Positions 23,066-30,613 of a DNA stretch of 35,394 nucleotides are shown piece after piece. Each line of letters begins with the position of its first letter. Position 1 is the stretch's first letter. Origin of the DNA: Bacteroidota bacterium (GTDB lineage: Bacteria > Bacteroidota > Bacteroidia > Chitinophagales > Saprospiraceae); contig SBHD01000116.1 of the NCBI GenBank assembly GCA_006226345.1, forward strand, positions 1 to 35,394, given 5' to 3'. The translations under genes were made by a program, and so were the position numbers. The notes below the pieces were generated by a model. The model made no database searches, was not told where the DNA came from, and saw only the letters and a program-made list of their open reading frames with translations.

Positions 23066-25012
23066 ATGGCGAAAAAAAAGGCAAAACAAGTGGCCCGGTC
23101 AACCCGTAACAGCCCGGCTTCTGCTGCACCTAAAAGCACTGCCAACGCAACCCAACAACCGTTTCTTTGGATCAGTCTGGCCCTGGCAGCATTTGCCTTT
23201 TTGTTGTATGCCAATACCCTGGGATTTGGTTATGTGCTGGATGATCCGCTGGCCATTGGTAAAAACGACCTAGTGCGGAAAGGCGTAGGCGGTATTGCGG
23301 AGTTGTTTACCCACCACTACCGGGCTGGTACCGAAGGTGCCGGAGCTTCTGCATTGTTGTACCGTCCGCTGTCGCTGGTCACCTTTGCCTTTGAGTGGTC
23401 GGTCGCTCCGGAAAGTCCCGCTCTTGGGCACTTCATGAACGTGCTGTGGTATGCCCTCACTGTTGGCTTATTATTTACGGCGCTCCGGCATATCCTGTGG
23501 CGGTACCATTGGCTGTGGGCTGCTGCCACTGCCTTGCTTTTTGCAGCGCATCCGTTGCATACGGAAGTAGTGGCCAATATTAAGAGCCGGGACGAGATCC
23601 TCAATGTGTTTTTCAGTGTGGCTGCTCTGTACGGCTGGGCGCGTTGGTTGAAAGCACCAGCCGGCAAATGGCTTGCAGTGGCTCTGATCAGTTATTTTTT
23701 TGCATTGTTGTCCAAGGAAAGCGCCGTGACGTTATTGCCGGTCTTTCCGCTGATCAGTTGGTTTTTCTTTGACAGGACAGCGCGGCAAAGTGGTGGCCAT
23801 GCCCTGCTGGCGGCCGTTCCGGTAGTAGTATTCCTGCTGATCAGGGCTACAGTGCTCAGCCAAACAGCGGACAATTTTGTAGTCAGTGAAATGGACAACC
23901 CGATCGTTGCAGCCCAGGGGCTGGGCGAACATACGGCGACCAGTTTCATGGTCCTCTGGAAGTACTTCCAGCTGCTTGTGTTCCCACACCCGTTGCTGAG
24001 CGATTATTCGTACCGGCACCTGATGGTGGTAGACTGGACCAATTATCAGGCTATCGCCGGACTGCTGTTGTATGGCGCCCTGATCTTTTTTGCAGTACGT
24101 GGGCTGCTCCGCCGCCAGGTGCCGGCGTTCAGTGCAGCGGCCTTCCTGTGCGCAATCGTGCTGTACAGCCAGCTGCCGCTGGTGATCGGTACACTTTTCG
24201 GCGAACGCCTGATGTATATGCCATCGCTCTGGTTCTGCCTGGGTATCACGTACGTGCTCTGGCAGGTCAGCGGTTTTTCCCTGGGAAAGGACCTGAACGG
24301 CGGCTTCTGGCCACCACGTAAAAATACACAGGCGGGCATTGCGGCCTTTGCTGTGATCGCGTTGTTTTTCGGTTATAAAACGATTACCCGGAATACGGAC
24401 TGGCGCGACAACATTACCTTGTTTCAAACGGACAGCGCCAAGGCTCCCAATAGCGTGCGGCTGCACAACGGGGTCGGCAGCGAATTATACACCCAACTTA
24501 TCTCCAATCCGGAAATGCCCGCTGCAGAGCGGGATACACTGCTGGCGCAGGTCGTACAACATTCGGAGGCTGCCATCTCGATAAAACCCAATCCGGTTTC
24601 CTTTCTCAACCTGGGTAATGCAGCCATTGCCCGGAATCAATATGCCGAATCCATCCGTAACTATGAACTCGCCCTGAAAGAAGCGCCGAACTACGGTATC
24701 GCCCGGATCAACCTTGGCCGTACCTACGCCGCCTGGGGGCGGGAGGAAGGAATGGTCAATAACAACCTGTCTCGTGCCGCTGAATTACTCGAAAAAGCGC
24801 TGGAGTACCGGCCGGACGATGCGGAAGTATACCTCAACCTGGGCGCCAGTTATGGTATGATGGGGCAAACGGAAAGAGCCATCCCGTACCTGGAAAAAGC
24901 AGTCGAACTCAATCCGCAGAATAAAAACGCCTGGAAAAACCTTGGTGTGGCTTACCGGGCTACCGGCCAGCCGGAAAAAGCGGAGGCCTGCCTGCGGCGG
25001 GCCGGCATGTAA
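23066..25012 (+). CDS. polytopic TPR membrane protein, TMTC-like (GT-C fold)
   Basis: This 648-residue protein has a basic N-terminal tail (residues 1-31), then about ten hydrophobic segments up to about residue 435, then TPR repeats (about 505-648). The repeats show the NLG.AY...G...A..YLEKAVELNP pattern. The membrane part resembles TMTC and related GT-C glycosyltransferases: Asp59-Asp60 in the first external loop (FGYVLDDPLAI), HPLHTEVVANIKSRDEIL near 160-177, and GERLMYMPSLWFCL in a later helix. GT-C enzymes use polyprenyl-phosphate-linked sugars and an acidic loop motif. Eukaryotic TMTC proteins are O-mannosyltransferases. A role in glycosylating exported proteins is therefore plausible but is an inference. 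It ends 5 bases from the convergent gene at 25018. Confidence 0.8.
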   Translation: MAKKKAKQVARSTRNSPASAAPKSTANATQQPFLWISLALAAFAFLLYANTLGFGYVLDDPLAIGKNDLVRKGVGGIAELFTHHYRAGTEGAGASALLYRPLSLVTFAFEWSVAPESPALGHFMNVLWYALTVGLLFTALRHILWRYHWLWAAATALLFAAHPLHTEVVANIKSRDEILNVFFSVAALYGWARWLKAPAGKWLAVALISYFFALLSKESAVTLLPVFPLISWFFFDRTARQSGGHALLAAVPVVVFLLIRATVLSQTADNFVVSEMDNPIVAAQGLGEHTATSFMVLWKYFQLLVFPHPLLSDYSYRHLMVVDWTNYQAIAGLLLYGALIFFAVRGLLRRQVPAFSAAAFLCAIVLYSQLPLVIGTLFGERLMYMPSLWFCLGITYVLWQVSGFSLGKDLNGGFWPPRKNTQAGIAAFAVIALFFGYKTITRNTDWRDNITLFQTDSAKAPNSVRLHNGVGSELYTQLISNPEMPAAERDTLLAQVVQHSEAAISIKPNPVSFLNLGNAAIARNQYAESIRNYELALKEAPNYGIARINLGRTYAAWGREEGMVNNNLSRAAELLEKALEYRPDDAEVYLNLGASYGMMGQTERAIPYLEKAVELNPQNKNAWKNLGVAYRATGQPEKAEACLRRAGM

Positions 25013-25017
25013 CCGGT

Positions 25018-25992
25018 TCACTCCACCCAGACGCGGCCCTTCCAATGCAGGCGGCTATCCCTGTCCTGAAGTGCCACGATCAGCCAACCGTGGAAGTTCG
25101 CCGGCAGGTAAATAATGCACCCGGTATGTACCCGTTGTGCGAGCAGCTTGCCCTGTATGTCGAATAGTTGCAGGTCGAACAGTCCAGAAGCATATTTCGG
25201 GTCGATCTCGAGGTAGAGTTTGTCCTGTGCAGGATTTGGATATACCTGTGCGGGCAACGTTTCTGGTGTTGGCGGTGTGGATACTACTCCGCAAACACCA
25301 CAATACTGCGCACTCAGGAGTTTTTTTCCGGCAGTGTAAAAGCAGGTGCCCAGGGGTAAGTAAAAGGATGCCGCCGGCGAGTAATACAGGCCCAGCAAAC
25401 CGTCATTACTGCCGATGCCTTCCGTTACTTCACGGGTATAGCCGATGCCATCCAGGAATTTTAAGGTCAGGCGTTTCCGGTTACTCCAGGTGTCTGTTTT
25501 GACTACTTCAAAATGAAGATCATTTCCTGATTTTATATGCGCGACCATCGTATCCCCGACTTCGAGCCCGAAATCGAACAATAGCACATCTTCTCCGCTT
25601 GGAAGGTCTGTGAGCGCAGTTTCAAAATCACCAAACAGGGAATCAGGCAAGGGGAACCGGTAAAAAAATACCTGCTGGTCGTCTGCCCGGAGCGCACCGA
25701 TCGTCATTGGGCCGCCGGCATAAAACACATCGAAACCGGTGCAGTGGGTGCCGGTGGTGATATGTTTGCATTCTGGCTGCAACAACACCTTCTGATATAT
25801 CCGCCCCTGAATGGTGGTATCCGTACCCAAATACTCCCGCCAGAGAAAGTAGATATTGCTGCCACCAATGCAATAGTTGGAAACATGTGTGGTCACCCAT
25901 TCTGCATCGGCAGTAGGAAATGGATAGTTTTGAGCCGCAAGCGGCGCCCATGCCACGTTCAGGAGGAGCAGTCCGGGCAGTATACTTTTCAT
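25018..25992 (-). CDS. secreted protein with type A T9SS sorting domain
   Basis: This 324-residue protein has a signal peptide (residues 1-20, ending PLAAQ) and a central region of about 220 residues that I do not recognise. That region is rich in beta-strand-forming segments and has scattered cysteines (CIGG, PECKHITTGTHC, YCGVCG). Residues about 245-324 form a T9SS type A sorting domain: AQVYPNPAQDKLYLEI, DLQLFDIQGKLLAQ and a final WKGRVWVE. Similar domains target proteins for export through the outer membrane, with later anchoring or release. The central region has an alternating-strand look but shows no enzyme motif I can name. The gene converges on the TMTC-like gene with only 5 bases between the stops. 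Confidence 0.85.
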   Translation of the reverse strand: MKSILPGLLLLNVAWAPLAAQNYPFPTADAEWVTTHVSNYCIGGSNIYFLWREYLGTDTTIQGRIYQKVLLQPECKHITTGTHCTGFDVFYAGGPMTIGALRADDQQVFFYRFPLPDSLFGDFETALTDLPSGEDVLLFDFGLEVGDTMVAHIKSGNDLHFEVVKTDTWSNRKRLTLKFLDGIGYTREVTEGIGSNDGLLGLYYSPAASFYLPLGTCFYTAGKKLLSAQYCGVCGVVSTPPTPETLPAQVYPNPAQDKLYLEIDPKYASGLFDLQLFDIQGKLLAQRVHTGCIIYLPANFHGWLIVALQDRDSRLHWKGRVWVE

Positions 25993-26319
25993 ATCCTTCG
26001 GTTGTTAGCGTGATTAACCGGGATTCCGGCATACAAAATAAACATCGGGAAGCATCAAAAGCCAATGCGTTGTTGGCTAATACTGGCGATTACCCTACTG
26101 GGCCTTTTACAAACCGATACCTGCACTTGCCGGGTCCGGATGTTCCGGCAGTAGTTTCCCGGTTGCGTGCCTGTCTGACATCACTTACCTTTAGTAAACT
26201 TGCTGCGTTGAAAAAAAATCATTAAATTTGAACAACTATTAATTTGAGCATGTGAACAAAGACAGATCCTAAAACATATGCTCGGCATTAATTGCCGGGG
26301 CATTTCAAACCTCTGTCTT
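25993..26319. other. divergent intergenic region
   Basis: No real gene is seen. It holds a good plus-strand promoter (26200-26230) for the small membrane protein gene. For the minus-strand T9SS gene only a near match (TTATTTTG on the minus strand, around 26035) is present. Confidence 0.5.
26200..26230 (+). promoter_or_regulatory. Bacteroidota-type promoter of the small membrane protein gene
   Basis: TTG (26200-26202), a 20-base spacer and TAAATTTG (26223-26230) match the -33 and TAnnTTTG -7 pattern. The predicted leader to the ATG at 26320 is about 80 bases. Confidence 0.65.
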
Positions 26320-26580
26320 ATGAAAACATACAAAATTGTTCACATGGCCCTGACCCTGCTGTCCGTATTCCTGTTTGGAATAAGGAGCACGGCTTTACAG
26401 GCGCAAACCCCGGCTTTTCAAGGGGCATCCAGTTTTTCTACTGCCGATGCTACTGCCGATGCCGGTGTCTTTGATGCCATTTCCTCGCTCTATGTAGGAG
26501 CAGGAGGGATTTGGCTTATCGTGTTGATCGCCATTTACTACATGGTGAAACAGGAACAGCGCCAGGCTGCAACCGCCTGA
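26320..26580 (+). CDS. small exported or membrane protein of unknown function
   Basis: The ATG at 26320 gives 86 residues. The N-terminus is a signal peptide (MKTYKIVHMALTLLSVFLFG, cleavage likely near ALQAQ). A short Ala/Ser/Asp-rich segment follows, including a near-repeat TADATADAG. One transmembrane helix (about residues 59-77, GAGGIWLIVLIAIYYMV) comes next, and the tail KQEQRQAATA is charged. I do not recognise a family. After signal cleavage the layout is a tiny single-pass inner-membrane protein with a periplasmic N-terminus. A good promoter upstream and a bidirectional terminator downstream make this a real, separately transcribed gene. A longer frame from 26278 is possible but has no signal peptide at its start. 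Confidence 0.7.
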   Translation: MKTYKIVHMALTLLSVFLFGIRSTALQAQTPAFQGASSFSTADATADAGVFDAISSLYVGAGGIWLIVLIAIYYMVKQEQRQAATA

Positions 26581-26593
26581 CTTCTTAAGGTTG

Positions 26594-26632
26594 CTAAAAA
26601 AACGCCCCTGCAGATCGTACTGCAGGGGCGTT
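26594..26632 (-). terminator. bidirectional terminator between convergent genes
   Basis: A perfect 13-bp stem (26601-26613 with 26620-26632) has a 6-base loop. On the minus strand it is followed by seven T residues, ending ahcY. On the plus strand the tail is weaker (TTTG), but the hairpin can also end the small membrane protein gene. Confidence 0.88.
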
Positions 26633-26662
26633 TGTATATCTGTAGATATCGAAGGCATCAAC

Positions 26663-27973
26663 TCAATACCGGTAATAATCCGGCTTGAACGGACCTTCTA
26701 CCGGTACGCCAATATATTCGGCCTGGTCAGGACGCAGTTCGTCCAGTTCCACACCGATCTTGGCCAGGTGCAGGCGGGCTACTTTTTCGTCCAGATGTTT
26801 GGGCAGCATGTAGACCTTCTTTTCGTACTTGTCGGCATTTTGCCAGAGCTCGAGTTGTGCCAACACCTGGTTGGTAAACGAGTTGGACATGACGAATGAC
26901 GGGTGGCCGGTAGCGCAGCCCAGGTTGACCAGGCGGCCTTCTGCCAGCAGGATGATGTCATTCCCGTCGAGGTTATACAGGTCAACTTGCGGCTTGATCA
27001 CCGTTTTTACGGCATTTTTGTTCAGCCAGGCGACATCGATCTCGTTGTCGAAGTGGCCGATATTACACACGATGGTTTTGTCGTTCATCAACCGGAAATG
27101 CTTTTCGGTGACGATATCGCGGTTGCCGGTTGCTGTCACTACGATATTGGCACGCGGGATGGCATTTTCCATGCGTTTGACCTCAAAGCCGTCCATAGCG
27201 GCCTGCAGGGCACAGATCGGGTCGATCTCTGTGACAATGACCCGGGCGCCGGCGCCGCGCAGGCTGGCAGCCGAACCTTTACCCACGTCGCCATAACCAG
27301 CCACAACCGCCACTTTCCCGGCTATCATGATATCCGTGGCACGGCGGATTGCGTCTACCAGACTCTCTTTACAACCGTATTTATTATCAAACTTTGATTT
27401 GGTAACGGAGTCGTTGATGTTGATGGCCGGTAGCGGCAGGGTGCCCTTGGTCATTCGCTCGTACAAGCGATGGACACCGGTGGTCGTTTCTTCGGAGATC
27501 CCGCCGATGTTGGCGACCAGCTCGGGGTATTGATCCAGTACCATATTGGTGAGGTCTCCGCCATCGTCGAGGATCATATTGAGCGGCTGGCCGTCTTCAA
27601 AAGCAAACAGGGTTTGCTCGATACACCAGTCAAACTCCTCCGAAGTCATGCCTTTCCAGGCGTATACCGGGATACCGGCAGCAGCAATGGCAGCGGCGGC
27701 GTGGTCTTGTGTGGAGAAAATATTGCAGCTCGACCAGGTTACTTCTGCACCCAGTTCGACAAGTGTTTCGATCAGCACGGCGGTCTGGATGGTCATGTGC
27801 AGGCAGCCGGCAATGCGGGCGCCTTTCAGGGGTTTGCTCGGGCCGTATTCTTCGCGGAGGGCCATCAGGCCGGGCATTTCTGCCTCTGCCAGCAGGATCT
27901 CCTTGCGGCCCCAGTCAGCCAGGGCGATATCTTTTACTTTGTATTTGGGACGGGAAGTGGTGGCTGTGGACAT
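26663..27973 (-). CDS. ahcY: S-adenosylhomocysteinase (adenosylhomocysteine hydrolase)
   Basis: This NAD-dependent cytoplasmic enzyme hydrolyses S-adenosylhomocysteine to adenosine and homocysteine in the activated-methyl cycle. The 436-residue length is normal. Active-site residues align with the human enzyme at a constant offset of six: Asp137 ([10 protein letters not shown]), Glu162 ([12 protein letters not shown]), Lys192 and Asp196 ([11 protein letters not shown]). The NAD-binding motif GYGDVGKG is at 226-233. The C-terminus ends in KPDYYRY, where the Lys and Tyr near the end contact NAD of the partner subunit in this family. It has its own candidate promoter and a strong terminator, so it appears to be transcribed alone. 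Confidence 0.97.
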   Translation of the reverse strand: MSTATTSRPKYKVKDIALADWGRKEILLAEAEMPGLMALREEYGPSKPLKGARIAGCLHMTIQTAVLIETLVELGAEVTWSSCNIFSTQDHAAAAIAAAGIPVYAWKGMTSEEFDWCIEQTLFAFEDGQPLNMILDDGGDLTNMVLDQYPELVANIGGISEETTTGVHRLYERMTKGTLPLPAININDSVTKSKFDNKYGCKESLVDAIRRATDIMIAGKVAVVAGYGDVGKGSAASLRGAGARVIVTEIDPICALQAAMDGFEVKRMENAIPRANIVVTATGNRDIVTEKHFRLMNDKTIVCNIGHFDNEIDVAWLNKNAVKTVIKPQVDLYNLDGNDIILLAEGRLVNLGCATGHPSFVMSNSFTNQVLAQLELWQNADKYEKKVYMLPKHLDEKVARLHLAKIGVELDELRPDQAEYIGVPVEGPFKPDYYRY

Positions 27974-28082
27974 GTATTCGTATTGAGTTTTGAGAATTGC
28001 GGAATGTATTCAATCGGTGAAAGATGGGGCAATCAGGGGGATAACAAAATTTGATTCTGAATTGTTGTCTGATCCGGCGCCG

Positions 28083-28090
28083 CAAAGATA
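28083..28090 (-). promoter_or_regulatory. candidate -7 box of ahcY
   Basis: On the minus strand TATCTTTG matches TAnnTTTG exactly, 109 bases before the ahcY ATG. The -33 position reads TTTA instead of TTTG. The box sits in the sequence CGCAAAGATACGG on the plus strand. Confidence 0.5.
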
Positions 28091-28120
28091 CGGTATTTGG
28101 TAAAATAAATCTGAAGGACT

Positions 28121-28648
28121 TCAGGCATGGTAATCTGCCCGTGCCAGCCGGTACACCCGGTCCATGCAGTTTTCTTCGGTATTGAAGAAGGTCCGTTCGA
28201 ACTGCAGGGGCGAGCGCTCCAATACCTTCGCCGATCCGAGGTTATCGACATGCACGTAGGCTACTATTTCCGCCACATCCGGCAAGGAAAAAGCGTAGTC
28301 GATCAGATGCCGGGCAATTTCGGTCCCAAACCCCTGGCCCCAGTATTTTTCCAGAAAGCGGAAGCCGATCTCCTGTTCCTGTTGGTGGTTAACGACCAAA
28401 GCGCAGGTCCCGATAAAAGCACCGGCAGTTTTCTCCTCCACCGCCCAAACCCAAAAGTCATTGTCCGGCTGGGTATAGCGGTCGATCAACCGGTTCAACT
28501 CCCGTTCGTTTTCCTCCGGCGTCATGCCGCGACCGGTTGTGTAGCGCATTACGTTCGTATTTCCCTGCATTTCATGAAAGGCGGAAAGGTCATCAGGCCG
28601 CAGGTGCCGCACTAAAAGCCGGGGCGTTTCGAAAACCATGGAATTCAT
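28121..28648 (-). CDS. GNAT family N-acetyltransferase (RimJ/RimL-like)
   Basis: The start at 28648 gives 175 residues (MNSMVFETPRLLVRHL); a further Met three codons later (28639) is also possible, and a frame to 28693 adds an unlikely leader. The N-terminal ETPRLLVRHLRPDD is typical of RimJ/RimL-type acetyltransferases. The acetyl-CoA-binding region is seen in IGFRFLEKYWGQGFGTEIARHLIDYAF, where QGFGTE is the pyrophosphate-binding loop. A later VAYVHVDNLGSAKVLERS matches motif B. The acceptor may be a protein N-terminus or a small amine; nothing here identifies it. It lies on the same strand as ahcY, 147 bases upstream, but ahcY has its own -7 box. Confidence 0.88.
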   Translation of the reverse strand: MNSMVFETPRLLVRHLRPDDLSAFHEMQGNTNVMRYTTGRGMTPEENERELNRLIDRYTQPDNDFWVWAVEEKTAGAFIGTCALVVNHQQEQEIGFRFLEKYWGQGFGTEIARHLIDYAFSLPDVAEIVAYVHVDNLGSAKVLERSPLQFERTFFNTEENCMDRVYRLARADYHA

Positions 28649-28948
28649 GTTATAAGACAAGATGTAAAGATAAAAAGGTTGGTAATGTCGCACAGCACGC
28701 CTTGTGGCGGCATCGTGGTGCAGTCTTGTTCTGAAAACTACCTGATTCTACCACGATACTTCAAATACCGGTCTCTGCCAATGCTTAAATAGGACAAAGC
28801 AGTGCTAATTGCCCGGCTTTTATCTTGTCTTCCGGCTTTTTCATTTCCATGATAAGCATCACATCATTGCCTGATGCCGCTCAATATGCAACGGTATTGG
28901 CTGTGGGTACCTTTGGTATTCATTTTATCTGCGAAATGCCGCTGGATT
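28649..28948. other. divergent intergenic region upstream of the redox operon
   Basis: No gene or RNA is seen. A candidate -7 box for the redox operon lies at 28908-28915. The open frame from 28874 into the first gene starts with a hydrophobic leader that does not fit the cytoplasmic product. Confidence 0.45.
28908..28915 (+). promoter_or_regulatory. candidate -7 box of the redox operon
   Basis: TACCTTTG matches TAnnTTTG and lies 33 bases before the ATG at 28949. It supports this start over the one at 28874, which would lie upstream of the box. No clear -33 TTG is seen at 20 bases. Confidence 0.4.
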
Positions 28949-30586
28949 ATGCGCAAAAAAACTGATATCACTGCGCCGGCCAACCTGCGTGATCACGCGG
29001 AAGGTACCGGCCCGGTCCGATCCCGCCACCCCGTTTACCTCGATATGCTGCCGCCCTGTAACCATGCTTGCCCGGCCGGGGAGAATATCCAGGCCTGGCT
29101 GGCACATGCCATGGCCGGACGATACGAAGAGGCCTGGCAGGAGATCATGGTAAACAACCCGATGCCGGCCATTCATGGCCGGGTCTGCTACCACCCTTGT
29201 GAGGATGGTTGTAACCGGACACACATTGACAATCCTGTCAGCATCCATGCTATTGAGCGTTTCCTGGGTGACCAGGCGCTTGAAAAAGGCTGGCAACCGC
29301 GCACCGAAGCCAAGCCAAGCGGCAAGCGCGTACTGGTGATCGGCGGCGGACCCAGCGGTCTGTCGGCGGCATATCACCTGCGGCGGCTGGGGCATGAGGT
29401 AGAGATCCGGGAGGCCGGACCGGTAGCAGGCGGTATGATGCACTTCGGTATTCCGGCTTACCGGCTGCCGCGCAACATCCTGAACCAGGAGATCAAGCGC
29501 ATTGAGGACATGGGGGTCAGGATCACGCTGAACCACAAAGTTGAGGATGTGCTCCTGGAAAAGAGTGAAGGGCACTTTGATGCCGTTTTTGTTGCCGTCG
29601 GAGCACATATCGGTAAAAAAACGGGCATTCCGGCCCGGGATGCCGGCCAGATCCTTGATGCCGTCAGTTTCTTACGCGATGTCGACCAGGGCAAGGCGCC
29701 CAAACTGGGTCGGCGCGTTGCCATTTACGGCGGCGGTAACACCGCCATGGATGCCGCCCGCACCGCCAAACGCCTGGGTGTAGACGAGGCGCTGATCATT
29801 TACCGCCGCGACCGGGAACACATGCCTGCTCACGAGTTTGAGGCGGATGAAGCGCTGGCCGAAGGCGTAAAGATCCACTGGTTGCGTACGATCAAGGAGA
29901 TCGATCAGACGACCTTCAAGGTGGAGGTCATGCGCATCGAAAATGGCCGGCCGGTGCCTACCGGTGAGTTTGAGACCCTGGAGGCCGATGCGCTGATCAT
30001 GGCACTCGGGCAGGATACCGACACCGGTTTTCTGCGGCAGGTTCCGGGTATTGAATTCAAAGACGACGGCACGGTGATCGTGGACACGGACATGATGACC
30101 GGCCACTCCGGTGTTTTTGCCGGAGGTGATATGGTACCCAGCGAACGCACAGTAACGGTAGCAGTCGGACACGGCAAAAAGGCCGCCCGCCACATCGACG
30201 CGTACCTGCACAGCACGGTATATGAGCCGGCGCCCAAACACCCTGTCGTGGGATTTGAACGCCTGCATATGTGGTACAACACCCATGCGCCCCAGCAAAG
30301 TCAGCCACACCTGCAGCCACATACTGCCGTTCGGGACTTTTCCGAGATCATGGCCGGACTAGATGAGAAACAGGCCCGCTATGAGGCCCAGCGTTGTTTA
30401 TCGTGTGGCAACTGTTTCGAGTGTGACGGCTGTTTCGGCGCCTGCCCGGAGGATGCGGTGATCAAACTTGGGCCGGGAAAGCGGTACCGGTTTGATTACG
30501 ACCTCTGTACCGGTTGTGCCGTTTGTTTTGACCAGTGCCCGTGCCATGCCATTGAAATGGTGCCGGAAGGCTGGCAGCAGTCCTAA
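28949..30586 (+). CDS. GltD/PreT-like NAD(P)H oxidoreductase with extra Fe-S clusters
   Basis: The ATG at 28949 gives 545 residues. The N-terminal GltD-type Fe-S helical domain has Cys37, 41, 80, 84 and 88 (CNHACPAG, then CYHPCEDGC). The FAD site is GGGPSG at 132-137 and the NAD(P) site is IYGGGNTAMDAAR near 258-270, followed by YRRDREHMPA as in the NADPH-linked GltD family. The C-terminus carries a ferredoxin-like part with Cys483, 486, 489, 492, 495 and 499, and Cys520, 523, 526 and 530, enough for two 4Fe-4S clusters. In the known PreT of dihydropyrimidine dehydrogenase these clusters sit in the partner PreA. It is the first gene of an operon with a PFOR 27 bases downstream. It probably transfers electrons between NAD(P)H and ferredoxin-type centres; its exact substrate is unknown. 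Confidence 0.85.
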   Translation: MRKKTDITAPANLRDHAEGTGPVRSRHPVYLDMLPPCNHACPAGENIQAWLAHAMAGRYEEAWQEIMVNNPMPAIHGRVCYHPCEDGCNRTHIDNPVSIHAIERFLGDQALEKGWQPRTEAKPSGKRVLVIGGGPSGLSAAYHLRRLGHEVEIREAGPVAGGMMHFGIPAYRLPRNILNQEIKRIEDMGVRITLNHKVEDVLLEKSEGHFDAVFVAVGAHIGKKTGIPARDAGQILDAVSFLRDVDQGKAPKLGRRVAIYGGGNTAMDAARTAKRLGVDEALIIYRRDREHMPAHEFEADEALAEGVKIHWLRTIKEIDQTTFKVEVMRIENGRPVPTGEFETLEADALIMALGQDTDTGFLRQVPGIEFKDDGTVIVDTDMMTGHSGVFAGGDMVPSERTVTVAVGHGKKAARHIDAYLHSTVYEPAPKHPVVGFERLHMWYNTHAPQQSQPHLQPHTAVRDFSEIMAGLDEKQARYEAQRCLSCGNCFECDGCFGACPEDAVIKLGPGKRYRFDYDLCTGCAVCFDQCPCHAIEMVPEGWQQS

Positions 30587-30613
30587 TTTCTATTGCAAAA
30601 GAACTTGTTCATT

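Noticed and set aside
25920-26225. A 101-codon plus-strand frame upstream of the small membrane protein gene.
   Set aside because: It overlaps the start and signal peptide of the opposite T9SS gene and has no domain; the real promoter at 26200-26230 overlaps its end.
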